Under the pieces are notes generated by a model that made no database searches, had not been told where the DNA came from, and worked only from the letters and a program-made list of their open reading frames with translations. From an uncultured Oscillospiraceae bacterium (GTDB lineage Bacteria > Bacillota > Clostridia > Oscillospirales > Acutalibacteraceae), in NCBI GenBank assembly GCA_958366985.1, contig CATXDC010000001.1, positions 276,386-340,385 of the forward strand: 64,000 nt of DNA, given 5' to 3'. Of the stretch, positions 16,062 to 24,611 are shown in pieces. Numbering within the stretch: the first letter of the stretch is position 1; each line of letters starts with the position of its first letter. The position numbers were made by a program, and so were the translations under genes.

Positions 16062-17105
16062 TTACTTTCTGGCGTTTTTAGTTACGGCTTCAACTATTCC
16101 GCCGATATAGCACGCACCCAATGCTCTGTCATAAAGACCGTATCCGGGTTTACCTGTCTCACCCCAGATCATTCTGCCGTGGTCGGGTCTGATATAACCG
16201 TCAAAGCCTGTATCATAAAGAGCCTTTACGATTTCGTAAACGTCAAGGTCGCCGCACTTTGAGGGATGTGCTGTTTCTGTAAAGTCAAACTCTCCGCTTC
16301 TCTTTACGTTTCTTATATGTACAAAAGGCATTCTTCCGCTGCACTCTTTGATAATATCCACAATATCGTTATCCTTTGAAGCGCCGAGAGAACCTGTGCA
16401 AAGAGTAAGTCCGTTGCATTCACTGGGAACAATATCAAGCATACGTCTTACATTTTCCTTGCTTGTGATTATACGGGGCAGACCGAAAATTCCCCATGGC
16501 GGATCATCGGGATGAATAGCCATTTTGATTCCTGCCTCTTCTGCAACAGGGATTATCTCTTTAAGGAAAACGGAAAGATTTTTCCATAAATCTTCCTGTG
16601 AAACGCTCTCATAGCGTTTGAGAAGATCCTGAAGCTCTGCTTTTGTATAGCTCTCATCCCATCCGGGAAGAGATACATCGTCAGTCATGGGATTAATTCC
16701 TACAACCTCGCTGTGGCTGTAAGAAAGTGAATTGGAACCATCGGGAGCCACTTTTTTCAAATCGCTTCTTGTCCAGTCAAAAACAGGCATGAAGTTATAG
16801 CAGATAACCTCAACTCCGCATTTGCCAAGGTTTCTGATATTCTGCTTATATACCTCAATATATTTTTCAGCATCCTTACCGCCAAGTTTTATTTCTTCAT
16901 GAACTGGAACACTTTCTATAACCTTACAGCTCAGAGCGTTCTCCTCACTTTTCTTAACAAGACGCTGTATTGTTTCAACAGGCCATACCTCTCCTACCTT
17001 AACGTCGTAAACTGCGGTTACAACGCCTTCTACAACAGGTATCTGTCTTATCTTTTCAAGGGTAATGCTGTCGTTTTCTCCGTACCATCTGAAAACTATT
17101 TTCAT
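16062..17105 (-). CDS. uxuA: Mannonate dehydratase
   Basis: The 347-residue protein removes water from D-mannonate to give 2-keto-3-deoxy-D-gluconate. Family features include MAIHPDDPPWGIFGLPRI (about residue 192), the LCTGSLGA segment (about 236) and FVHIRNVKR (about 263), followed by RPDHGRMIWGE near the C-terminus; the His and Cys residues that bind the metal are present. It is shorter than the E. coli enzyme (394) but normal for Gram-positive forms. It is the first gene of the uxuA-uxaC operon, 80 bases ahead of uxaC, with a promoter that holds a regulator site. Confidence 0.95.
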   Translation of the reverse strand: MKIVFRWYGENDSITLEKIRQIPVVEGVVTAVYDVKVGEVWPVETIQRLVKKSEENALSCKVIESVPVHEEIKLGGKDAEKYIEVYKQNIRNLGKCGVEVICYNFMPVFDWTRSDLKKVAPDGSNSLSYSHSEVVGINPMTDDVSLPGWDESYTKAELQDLLKRYESVSQEDLWKNLSVFLKEIIPVAEEAGIKMAIHPDDPPWGIFGLPRIITSKENVRRMLDIVPSECNGLTLCTGSLGASKDNDIVDIIKECSGRMPFVHIRNVKRSGEFDFTETAHPSKCGDLDVYEIVKALYDTGFDGYIRPDHGRMIWGETGKPGYGLYDRALGACYIGGIVEAVTKNARK

Positions 17106-17136
17106 TTTTTGACCTCCCTCATTTTACTTCTATTAC

Positions 17137-17166
17137 ATATTATCATTCTTGTATACCAAATGTCAA
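17137..17166 (-). promoter_or_regulatory. uxuA promoter with an operator in the spacer
   Basis: On the minus strand TTGACA (17161-17166), an 18-base spacer and TAATAT (17137-17142) are followed by a GGGAGG ribosome binding site. The spacer contains GGTATACAAG (17148-17157), nearly identical to half of the palindrome at 17200-17211, so a regulator bound here would cover the promoter. Confidence 0.75.
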
Positions 17167-17172
17167 CGAATA

Positions 17173-17201
17173 AGAAAAAAAGAACGCAATTTCTGCGTTC
17201 T
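17173..17201 (-). terminator. Terminator of the FCD regulator gene
   Basis: AGAACGCA and TGCGTTCT form an 8-base stem, followed on the minus strand by a run of seven T residues. It ends transcription of the regulator gene and insulates the uxuA promoter. Confidence 0.7.
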
Positions 17202-17211
17202 TGTATACAAG
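17200..17211. promoter_or_regulatory. Operator CTTGTATACAAG for the FCD-type GntR regulator
   Basis: A perfect 12-base palindrome of the TTGTATACAA type bound by FCD-subfamily GntR proteins in hexuronate systems. It sits about 35 bases upstream of the uxuA -35 box, next to the regulator gene itself. Confidence 0.65.
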
Positions 17212-17219
17212 AAAAACTG

Positions 17220-17882
17220 TTAATCTGTAAAATATTGGGGACATTTTTCAAGAAGTACCGGTATTCTCTCAAGTCCGATTGAAATATGCGACTGGACAAG
17301 TCCTTTTATATCACAGTCTGCTGTATCTGAAATCATTTCGATTATCCTTTTATGATGAACAAAAAGCAAATCCACATTTCTGTTAATCTGCAAATCAAAC
17401 TTTCTGAATCGCATATAATGAGGTTCATATCTTCTTATAACATCCCACCAGAACTCTCTGCCGGCAAGATTGAAAAGCATTTCATGAAAATCATTATCAG
17501 ACTGCCAGAAGCTTTCAAGATTTCCGCTGTCAACAAATGCCTGCTGACGTTCAATATGCTCTCGCAGATTATTAAGCTGTTCTTCCGTTATATTTCTTCT
17601 AAGCTCATCTATAACCTGATTTTCAAGCACTATTCGCATTTCGAGAATCTGCTTAACGGAATTTATACTTATAAGTGAAACCCTGTTTCCGTAACGAGGC
17701 AAAACATCTATATACCCTTCAACGGCAAGCTTCTTTATAACCTCACGCATAGGTGTTCTCGAAACATTAAATCGCTCGCTGAGCTCAACCTCTTTTACAA
17801 ACTCTCCCGGCTTATATTTGAGATTTACTATATCTGCCAGCATTTCGTTGTATATTTTTTCCTTTAAATCTATTTTATCCAT
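17220..17882 (-). CDS. GntR-family regulator, FCD subfamily (probable hexuronate regulator)
   Basis: The 220-residue protein has an N-terminal winged helix (about residues 10-72: VELSERFNVSRTPMREVIKK) and a C-terminal all-helical FCD ligand domain with the usual metal-site residues in DNDFHEMLF (about 131), HHKRIIE (about 183) and SHIS (about 205). It lies between uxuA and the divergent fructuronate reductase gene, and matching palindromes occur at the uxuA promoter. The likely ligand is a glucuronate-pathway intermediate; that part is inference. Confidence 0.9.
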   Translation of the reverse strand: MDKIDLKEKIYNEMLADIVNLKYKPGEFVKEVELSERFNVSRTPMREVIKKLAVEGYIDVLPRYGNRVSLISINSVKQILEMRIVLENQVIDELRRNITEEQLNNLREHIERQQAFVDSGNLESFWQSDNDFHEMLFNLAGREFWWDVIRRYEPHYMRFRKFDLQINRNVDLLFVHHKRIIEMISDTADCDIKGLVQSHISIGLERIPVLLEKCPQYFTD

Positions 17883-18004
17883 TTAAAAATCCTGCACTTT
17901 TAAATTTTTTTATTTATTCCGCCAACGGATATACTACTACCAAAAAAATAATTCGTCAAGACATGGAAATATCGAACTTCATTAATTTTTTACATTTTGC
18001 TCTG

Positions 18005-18032
18005 TTGACATTCATTTCATAAGTGATACAAT
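18005..18032 (+). promoter_or_regulatory. Promoter of the SDR gene, placed close to its ATG
   Basis: TTGACA (18005-18010), a 16-base spacer and TACAAT (18027-18032) form a good promoter. The expected start of transcription falls within a few bases of the ATG at 18042, which would make the mRNA leaderless. Confidence 0.6.
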
Positions 18033-18041
18033 ATTTTTATT

Positions 18042-18860
18042 ATGAAAAATAATAATAACAAAGTCGTAGCCGTAACAGGTGCCGGCGGCGTATTATGCGG
18101 CACCATTGCAAGATCACTTGCAGAGAAAGGTTTCAAAGTAGCCCTTCTCGACAAAAATGAAAATGCAGTTAAAGCAATAAGCGAAGAGCTTAACGCTAAA
18201 GGCTGCACAACGGATTACTTTGCCTGTGATGTACTGGATAAGAACAGCTTGGAGGAGGCAAAAAAGCAGATTAATGCAAAGCTCGGTACAGTTAATATCC
18301 TTATTAACGGCGCCGGCGGAAATCATCCTAAATGTACAACAGCAGACGAGTTTTTCACCAAAGATACCGATAACGGTTTCTTTGACCTTGACAAAGACGG
18401 AATTAATTTTGTATTCAATCTTAATTTCCTGGGAACTTTCCTGCCCAGTCAGGTATTCATGAAGGATATGATTGATAATGGCGGCAACGTCATCAACATC
18501 TCTTCAATGAACGCTTTCCGTCCCCTTACAAAAATTCCCGCATACAGCGGTGCTAAGGCTGCCGTTTCCAACTTTACACAGTGGCTTGCCGTTCACTTTG
18601 CTGGAGCCGGAATCAGAGTCAACGCAATTGCTCCCGGATTTTTTGTAACTGCTCAGAATCAGAAACTTCTGTTTAATGACGACGGAACTCCTACTCCCCG
18701 TACAGGAAAAATCCTCAGCCAGACTCCTATGGGACGTTTCGGTAAGCCCGAAGAGCTTCTCGGAACAATCGACTGGCTTATAGACGATGACGCTTCATCA
18801 TTTGTAACCGGTATTGTTATTCCCATCGACGGCGGATTCTCTGCTTATTCAGGAGTATAA
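18042..18860 (+). CDS. uxuB: SDR-family D-fructuronate reductase (D-mannonate oxidoreductase, YjmF/UxuB type)
   Basis: The 272-residue short-chain dehydrogenase has the NAD(P) loop TGAGGVLCG (about residues 12-20), the NGAGGNHP segment (about 89), the catalytic Ser in NISSMN (about 157) and the YSGAK Tyr-Lys pair (about 168). Length and context match the Bacillus-type mannonate oxidoreductase (about 278) that links fructuronate to mannonate, the step between UxaC and UxuA. No ribosome binding site precedes the ATG. A strong terminator follows. Confidence 0.85.
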   Translation: MKNNNNKVVAVTGAGGVLCGTIARSLAEKGFKVALLDKNENAVKAISEELNAKGCTTDYFACDVLDKNSLEEAKKQINAKLGTVNILINGAGGNHPKCTTADEFFTKDTDNGFFDLDKDGINFVFNLNFLGTFLPSQVFMKDMIDNGGNVINISSMNAFRPLTKIPAYSGAKAAVSNFTQWLAVHFAGAGIRVNAIAPGFFVTAQNQKLLFNDDGTPTPRTGKILSQTPMGRFGKPEELLGTIDWLIDDDASSFVTGIVIPIDGGFSAYSGV

Positions 18861-18886
18861 AAAAGTAAAAACATATTTGCATTTAC

Positions 18887-18925
18887 AAAGCTTTTGCGGA
18901 AAATATTTCCGCAAAAGCTTTTTTA
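18887..18925 (+). terminator. Terminator of the SDR gene
   Basis: A 16-base perfect stem (18887-18902 with 18906-18921) with a 3-base loop and a run of T residues. Confidence 0.9.
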
Positions 18926-19004
18926 TTTTATTAATCAAAGGTAAAGAATAAAAGAACTTAAAACCGCTTAAACTAACTTTATCTTGTATAAAGGAGTGTT
19001 TAAG

Positions 19005-19439
19005 ATGATCGAACAGGATACAATAAAGCTGCTTCGTGAATGCGACGCAGGAGTTAAAATGGGCGTTTCTTCCATTGATGACGTTCTCGATAAGGTTTCA
19101 AGCAGTTCCCTTAAGAAATATCTAACCGAATGCAAAAATGAACATGTGGAGCTTAAAACCGAAATCAACGGTTTGTTGAGCAAATACCACGACAGCGGAA
19201 AAGAGCCGAACTCCATTGCAAAAGGAATGTCCTGGATAAAGACAAACATGAAAATGGGTATGGATGATTCCGATAAAACCATTGCAGATCTTATGACTGA
19301 CGGCTGCAATATGGGAGTAAAATCTCTTAATCAGTATCTGAACAAGTACAAAGCAGCTGACGAGGTTTCAAAGGATATCACAAAACGTCTTATTAATCTT
19401 GAGGAAAGACTTGCAATAGATATACGCAGCTTCCTGTAA
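19005..19439 (+). CDS. Ferritin-like four-helix protein resembling DUF2383
   Basis: The 144-residue protein is almost all helical: four amphipathic segments at about residues 1-30, 35-65, 72-105 and 108-144. The spacing and the WIKTNMKMGMDDSDKTIADL segment resemble DUF2383-type proteins with a ferritin-like bundle, but the metal-binding Glu/His pattern is not clear. The ATG at 19005 has AAAGGAG at a good distance; a longer frame from 18984 is less likely. Function unknown. It stands alone between two terminators. Confidence 0.6.
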   Translation: MIEQDTIKLLRECDAGVKMGVSSIDDVLDKVSSSSLKKYLTECKNEHVELKTEINGLLSKYHDSGKEPNSIAKGMSWIKTNMKMGMDDSDKTIADLMTDGCNMGVKSLNQYLNKYKAADEVSKDITKRLINLEERLAIDIRSFL

Positions 19440-19444
19440 AACAG

Positions 19445-19492
19445 TAAAAGCATCGTTTCTATGCACACAGGCATTGAGCGATGCTTTTATTA
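19445..19492 (+). terminator. Terminator
   Basis: TAAAAGCATCG (19445-19455) pairs with CGATGCTTTTA (19479-19489). Because the flanks are A/T-rich on both sides it can also serve the convergent tspO gene. Confidence 0.75.
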
Positions 19493-19500
19493 TTGGTGTT

Positions 19501-19971
19501 TCAGTTAAGGAGATAAATCTGAAAATTAAGATATCCGGCAAATGTGACCCATAAAAGATAGGGAATCATTAAATAGCCTGCCGGTTTTGAAATACGGTAA
19601 AAAAGAACCGTTGTCGCCAAAATAAGCAGCCATAAAAGTACAAGCCAGATAAAAGAAAAAAGATAAAGGGAAAAATTAAAAAAGAAAATTGACCAAAAGA
19701 AATTAAATATAAGCTGTATGCCGTAGATGACAAGAGCTCTGTTAATTTCCATTTGCGGTTTTCTCGATACTAAGACAAGGTACGAAGCAATACCCATAAG
19801 GATAAAAAGAATAGTCCATACTACCGGAAAAAGCCATCCCGGCGGCGACAGTGACGGCTTATTGATTGTCTCAAAGGTCTCCATGCCTCCACGGGTTATA
19901 AATGCAGACAATCCTCCGACCAGCAGAGGTATTGCAAGACAGATTAAAAACTGCTTTGTTTTTTTACTCAT
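19501..19971 (-). CDS. tspO: TspO/MBR family membrane protein (tryptophan-rich sensory protein)
   Basis: The 156-residue protein has five hydrophobic segments and the family motifs NKPSLSPPGWLFPVVWTILF (about residues 37-56), with the conserved PPGW and the W-x-x-L that line the tetrapyrrole/cholesterol pocket, and FNFFWSIFFF (about 89). Bacterial TspO proteins bind porphyrins and act in stress responses. Its ribosome binding site lies inside a 14-base inverted repeat (19974-20010). Confidence 0.92.
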   Translation of the reverse strand: MSKKTKQFLICLAIPLLVGGLSAFITRGGMETFETINKPSLSPPGWLFPVVWTILFILMGIASYLVLVSRKPQMEINRALVIYGIQLIFNFFWSIFFFNFSLYLFSFIWLVLLWLLILATTVLFYRISKPAGYLMIPYLLWVTFAGYLNFQIYLLN

Positions 19972-19973
19972 AA

Positions 19974-20010
19974 ATAATCACCTTCATAGTGATTTTATGA
20001 AGGTGATTAT
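19974..20010. promoter_or_regulatory. Hairpin in the tspO leader covering the ribosome binding site
   Basis: A perfect 14-base inverted repeat (19974-19987 and 19997-20010) with a 9-base loop ends three bases before the tspO ATG. The AAGGTGAT ribosome binding site forms part of the 3' arm in the transcript, so the structure would hide it. There is no T tract. Confidence 0.6.
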
Positions 20011-20280
20011 GGTTTCATTCACGGATATTGAATTTATGTATCAAGGAAAATTTTTCAAACAGATTACAGATTATGTCACGACTTTACAGACTCAAATAAT
20101 TTTTCCTCATTCTCCTGCAATTCTTATGAGATTTTAATTTATCAGAATCCTTTGCTGATTTTTGACGTTCTTACATAAACAGAGCCCGCTCTACTAAAAA
20201 GTAAAAGCATATAAGTTTAGTCGTAACAGAAAGAGTTCATATCATATTAATCAAATACAATCAAATGCATATAAATAGCT
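20011..20280. other. Non-coding AT-rich stretch
   Basis: Between tspO and the GH31 gene I see no convincing gene. A 46-codon frame on the plus strand (ending at 20137) lacks a ribosome binding site and a recognisable family. No T-rich hairpin stands out after the GH31 stop. Confidence 0.4.
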
Positions 20281-22293
20281 TTATAAAACTTCTCTTACAA
20301 ATACCGGAATAACATCTAACGGTGCATCTACTGTGATCGTCTGACCGCCGCTATATTTTTTTCCGGTTTCTGGTTCAAGCCATTGTGCCCCATTAGGAAG
20401 ATACACGTTTCGTTTTCGCTGCAGGTATTCCGTTACCGGTGCTACCAAGACTTTATCACCATACATATACTCATCATTAATTTTCCACGACTGATCATCA
20501 TTTGGAAAATGATAGAACAAAGGCCGTATGATCGGTGCTCCTGTTTCACTGGATTCCTTCATTAATCTACGGGTATAAGAACGCATCTTTTCACGAATCT
20601 CAATATACTTTTTCATGATTTTGAAATTCTCTTTTCCGTAAGACCAGATTTCATTTTCAGCGCCGCTTCCGAAACGTCCACCGCCGGTTTTGCTGAGAGG
20701 TCGTTTATTAGGTATTCTGTTGCCGTGCAGTCTCATAACCGGACAAAAAGTACCATACTGAAACCAGCGAATCAGTAGTTCCTTGAATTTAGGGTCACGG
20801 ATATCTCCATCTTGAAAACCGCCGATATCAGTTGTCCACCATGGAATTCCGGACATTGCCATTTGAAGGCCGCAAATAATTTGTGTCTTTAAAGCCTCAA
20901 AGGTTGAAGGTATATCGCCAGACCAAACCAAAGCACCGTAACGCTGACTTCCTGCCCATGCACAGCGTACCAAACTTACAATATCACTCTCGCCTGCATG
21001 CATCAGACCATCGTATATCATTTTAGTATACCAAACCGGATACATATTTCCGACTTCTAACACAGAACCCTGATAATATCTGTAATTCTCAAAATCATAA
21101 CTGGAATATTCCGGTTCGGCTACATCTAACCAAAATGTTTTTATTCCCTTATTATAATAGTTCTCTCTGATTTTATTCCATACAAATTTACGTGCATCGG
21201 GATTTGTCATATCGGTAAAAGAAGTCGGATCAACCATAAGCATGTTGATTTTTACTCCTGACTCCGTTTTAACTAAATAACCTTTTTCCTTCATCTGTTC
21301 ATAATCAGGGGCATAAATTGATACGGTCGGCCAAATGGAAACCATGAGCTTTGTACCCATTTTTTCCAACTTCTTTACCATCGCCTCAGGATTAGGCCAG
21401 TAAATTTTGTCAAAAGCCCAGGTTCCTTCACGTTTCCAATGGAAAAAGTCAATAACTATCACATCAAGAGGAATGCCTCGGCGATGATATTCATTTGCAA
21501 CACGCATCAGTTCATACTGTGTACGATAACGCAGTTTGCACTGCCAAAATCCCAGACCAAATTCCGGCATCATTGGCGGTTTTCCGGTTACAGACATATA
21601 TGATTGCAGTATTTCTTCCGGACTGTCACCGGCAGTAATCCAAAAATCTATCTGCTTAGTGCTTTCTGCTTCCCATTGTGTCATATTTGTTCCGAATGTA
21701 ACTCTGCCTATTGCGGGATTATTCCAAAAAAATCCATAACCATGGTCAGAATAAACAAACGGAACGGATACCTGAGAATTTCTTTGAGCTAATTCAAGAA
21801 AACTGCCTTTTAGATTAAATATGCCGTTCTGATACTGTCCCATACCAAAAAGCTTTTCCTGTGGATCTGATTCAAATTTCAAACTAGCCTTAAAGTTTCC
21901 GCCTGAAATTGTTTTAAGCTCTCTCGAACGAATCCCCAAACTGCTGTGGCGGTCACATTCAAATTCTTTGAGCAATATTTTTCCTGTGCTGTTTTCAAAA
22001 ATCAACTTACCTGATTTTGTAATTGTTGCTTTTATTTTACCGTTAATTATAACGGCGCTGTCCCCCACAACACGCTCTTCAGAATTAACCTTTAAAACTT
22101 GCGTTTTGTCTTTATTCTTAGCAATAGAAATATGTACATTCTGTTCCGGTTGAGGAAGCAGCGCCCACGACTCTTCTGAAAAAGCATTCAGCCGTGTAAT
22201 GCGTATACGAAGGCTATTCTTTCCGAAAGCTTCCAGCTGCATTTTTTCACCATCGTATTCTCTTATGAGTTTATTATCAACTGCATATACCAT
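20281..22293 (-). CDS. Alpha-xylosidase, glycoside hydrolase family 31 (YicI-like)
   Basis: The 670-residue enzyme has the family 31 layout: N-terminal sandwich, then a barrel with VIDFFHWKREGTWAFD (about residue 262), the nucleophile Asp in WLDVAEPE (about 389), the RCAWAGSQRYG loop (about 440) and the acid/base Asp in WSGDI (about 457). WxxAEPE and the FFHW segment are typical of alpha-xylosidases that act on xyloglucan side chains. The ATG at 22293 was chosen over a GTG three codons earlier. No signal peptide, so cytoplasmic. It follows the D-2-hydroxyacid dehydrogenase gene by about 30 bases. Confidence 0.9.
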   Translation of the reverse strand: MVYAVDNKLIREYDGEKMQLEAFGKNSLRIRITRLNAFSEESWALLPQPEQNVHISIAKNKDKTQVLKVNSEERVVGDSAVIINGKIKATITKSGKLIFENSTGKILLKEFECDRHSSLGIRSRELKTISGGNFKASLKFESDPQEKLFGMGQYQNGIFNLKGSFLELAQRNSQVSVPFVYSDHGYGFFWNNPAIGRVTFGTNMTQWEAESTKQIDFWITAGDSPEEILQSYMSVTGKPPMMPEFGLGFWQCKLRYRTQYELMRVANEYHRRGIPLDVIVIDFFHWKREGTWAFDKIYWPNPEAMVKKLEKMGTKLMVSIWPTVSIYAPDYEQMKEKGYLVKTESGVKINMLMVDPTSFTDMTNPDARKFVWNKIRENYYNKGIKTFWLDVAEPEYSSYDFENYRYYQGSVLEVGNMYPVWYTKMIYDGLMHAGESDIVSLVRCAWAGSQRYGALVWSGDIPSTFEALKTQIICGLQMAMSGIPWWTTDIGGFQDGDIRDPKFKELLIRWFQYGTFCPVMRLHGNRIPNKRPLSKTGGGRFGSGAENEIWSYGKENFKIMKKYIEIREKMRSYTRRLMKESSETGAPIIRPLFYHFPNDDQSWKINDEYMYGDKVLVAPVTEYLQRKRNVYLPNGAQWLEPETGKKYSGGQTITVDAPLDVIPVFVREVL

Positions 22294-22324
22294 TAAAATC
22301 ACGACCTTCTGCTTAAAACAATCA

Positions 22325-23290
22325 TCAGATATTATTTACTACATTTCTCGGGCTGCCGTTTACAAATGCTTCAATGTTTCCCTTGAATATTTCAAGAAGT
22401 CTTGCTCTTGTTTCATAACCTGCCCACGAAATATGAGGAGTAATATAACAGTTTTTCGCCTTTAAAAGAGGATTGTCTTCTCTCGGCGGTTCAACGGAAA
22501 GAACATCCACTCCTGCCGCAGAGATTTTTCCGCTTTCAAGGGCCTCGTAAAGAGCCTGCTCATCTACTATCTGTCCCCTTGCAGTGTTTATAATTACAGC
22601 TGAGTCTTTCATTGAAGAAATAAAGTCGGCATTTACCATTTTTTCAGTTTCATCATTAAGTGGACAGTGGAAAGTAATTATATCAGATTTCTCTCTCAAA
22701 GCTTCGAGAGTTACAAAATGTACACCGTCGCCGCCTCTGAAACCATGTCTACGAGGAGCATAGACAAGCACTTCCATAGAAAACGCTCTGGCTATCTGTG
22801 CAACCGCTTTTCCGATTTTTCCAAATCCTACAATACCAAGAGTTTTTCCGCTAAGCTCAGTGAGAGGTGTTTTCCAGAAACAGAAGTCCTCACAGCGGCA
22901 CCATTCTCCGTCATGAACAGCTTTAGAATGAAGTGCAACGGCGTTTGTTATTTCGAGAATAAGCGCAAAGGTCATCTGAGCAACTGCCTCTGTACTGTAT
23001 GAGGGAATGTTTGAAACAGGTATTCCTCTCTGTGCAGCATATTCGCAGTCAACTACGTTATATCCGGTAGAAAGTAGAGCGATAAACTTTACATTTTCAC
23101 ATTGCTCTAATATATCCTTCGGCAAAACCGTTTTGTTTGTAATAATTATATCTGCATCCTTTGCCCTGCTGACAGTCTCTTCCTTTGGAGTTCTGTCATA
23201 GACCGTATATTCTCCATATTCAGAGAGCCACTCCCATGAGAAATCACCTGATGCAGTGGTGGTTTTTCCGTCCAAAACTACTATTTTCAT
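22325..23290 (-). CDS. D-2-hydroxyacid dehydrogenase (hydroxypyruvate/glycerate reductase type)
   Basis: The 321-residue protein has the two-domain fold of this NAD-dependent family: STGYNVVD (about residue 74), the Rossmann loop GIVGFGKIGKAVA (about 152), NTARGQIVDEQAL (about 234) with the catalytic Arg, GVDVLSVEPP (about 258) with the Glu and the catalytic His in TPHISWAG (about 285). It reduces hydroxypyruvate or glyoxylate, or a related 2-ketoacid; the exact substrate cannot be read. It shares an operon with the downstream GH31 gene and follows tmcAL by 14 bases. Confidence 0.85.
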   Translation of the reverse strand: MKIVVLDGKTTTASGDFSWEWLSEYGEYTVYDRTPKEETVSRAKDADIIITNKTVLPKDILEQCENVKFIALLSTGYNVVDCEYAAQRGIPVSNIPSYSTEAVAQMTFALILEITNAVALHSKAVHDGEWCRCEDFCFWKTPLTELSGKTLGIVGFGKIGKAVAQIARAFSMEVLVYAPRRHGFRGGDGVHFVTLEALREKSDIITFHCPLNDETEKMVNADFISSMKDSAVIINTARGQIVDEQALYEALESGKISAAGVDVLSVEPPREDNPLLKAKNCYITPHISWAGYETRARLLEIFKGNIEAFVNGSPRNVVNNI

Positions 23291-23304
23291 TGTATGTTCC
23301 TCCT

Positions 23305-24504
23305 TTATTTCATTAAAATAATCGGATTATGAGTCATATTTTCGCCGCAAGGTCTTATATCATCAAAAAGCGTGTTGTACATATCAACAGCCCGTGATTC
23401 CGTATCAAACACACTTTTGCATTGACCGCTCAGCTTCACAATGTCATTATACCGCATAATCACCGGAAGTGAAGCAGTTTTTTTCATTTGTGAGAGAAGC
23501 TCACGTCCCTTACTGTTAAAGCCCAAGACTCGGATATAAGGCGGAGTCTCTACTAAATCTTTGCTGTATATCCCAAGATAAAAAAGCAAAAGTATTCTTC
23601 TGAGCCTCGAATGGGTATACCGTTTTGATTTAACTAAATCAGCTATTTCCCCAAAAGATGTTCCGGACTTTGCCGCTTCCTTTATTTTATATTCGAGCCC
23701 CTCGGAAACATCCGGAACTAAAGAAATTTCACTTGTCTCCGCTCTTCGGAGCATGGAAATTAATGGCAGATCGAAATTTTTAAAATCCTTTAAAAGTCTT
23801 CCCTCATCATTGGCTTTTTTCAGAAGCTCAAAAGCTTTTTCTGGCATAAAATCGGCCGTTCTTTCAAAATCACTTGAGAGCATTTTTCTTATGGCTGAGG
23901 CCGAAGCGAAAGCTTCATTTAAATTTTCGCTGTCGTGATCGACTCCGGTTCTGTTTACACATACCGGACTAATGGAAGAGTTAAGGCGCAAAATAGCTTT
24001 ACAGTATTCCACTGCAAGGATGTTATTGGGAGTTTTTAAAATCTCCGCTGTTTTTTCATCTGCAACGGAAAGTACCGCCTTTTCACGGGCAGAGGGAAAA
24101 GAAAGCCCCTCTGAAAGAAATTTCTTTAAAGCCCTGCTGTATTCTTCTGAAATGCAGAGAGATGCAGCTGAAAAAAGAGAATCCGAGTCGGCATTTTCAC
24201 AGCCGAACAACAGATTATCTACACAGCCCATGGAATTTAAAACCGAAACTGCACCATATGCAAATCTTTCCGCCGAGGACACAGCCCATGAAACAGGCAA
24301 TTCCACAACAAGATCAGCTCCGCATTTAAGCGCCATTTCGGCTCTTCGCCACTTGGAACAAACCGCCGGTTCTCCACGCTGGACAAAATTTCCGCTCATC
24401 ACACACACCGTTTTTTCGGCGCCGGCTTTTTTACCCTGCTCAATCAAATATTCATGACCGTTATGAAAGGGATTAAATTCAGCTACTATACCGTAAGTTT
24501 TCAC
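23305..24504 (-). CDS. tmcAL: tRNA(Met) cytidine acetate ligase TmcAL (YlbM family)
   Basis: The 399-residue protein has the nucleotidyltransferase motif EFNPFHNGHEYLI (about residues 9-21), SGNFVQRGEPA (about 38) and VELPVSWAVSSAERFA (about 67), all conserved in TmcAL. The enzyme uses ATP and acetate to form acetyladenylate and acetylates the wobble cytidine of elongator tRNA-Met. It is divergent from acetate kinase, which makes or uses the same acetate pool. Length is normal for the family. Confidence 0.93.
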   Translation of the reverse strand: MKTYGIVAEFNPFHNGHEYLIEQGKKAGAEKTVCVMSGNFVQRGEPAVCSKWRRAEMALKCGADLVVELPVSWAVSSAERFAYGAVSVLNSMGCVDNLLFGCENADSDSLFSAASLCISEEYSRALKKFLSEGLSFPSAREKAVLSVADEKTAEILKTPNNILAVEYCKAILRLNSSISPVCVNRTGVDHDSENLNEAFASASAIRKMLSSDFERTADFMPEKAFELLKKANDEGRLLKDFKNFDLPLISMLRRAETSEISLVPDVSEGLEYKIKEAAKSGTSFGEIADLVKSKRYTHSRLRRILLLFYLGIYSKDLVETPPYIRVLGFNSKGRELLSQMKKTASLPVIMRYNDIVKLSGQCKSVFDTESRAVDMYNTLFDDIRPCGENMTHNPIILMK

Positions 24505-24533
24505 TTTTTTCTCCCCCTTTTAACGCAAAACTA

Positions 24534-24562
24534 TTGAAAATGATTCATCAATGATATAATAT
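24534..24562 (+). promoter_or_regulatory. ackA promoter
   Basis: TTGAAA (24534-24539), a 17-base spacer and TAATAT (24557-24562). The start would fall about 40 bases before the TTG start codon. Confidence 0.7.
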
Positions 24563-24611
24563 ATTAGTTATAGAATTAGTTCAAGTACAAATTACATTGG
24601 AGGTTTTTTTT

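Noticed and set aside
19727..20137. A 136-codon frame on the plus strand opposite tspO
   Set aside because: Most of it is antisense to tspO, which has clear family motifs; the remainder has no recognisable domain.
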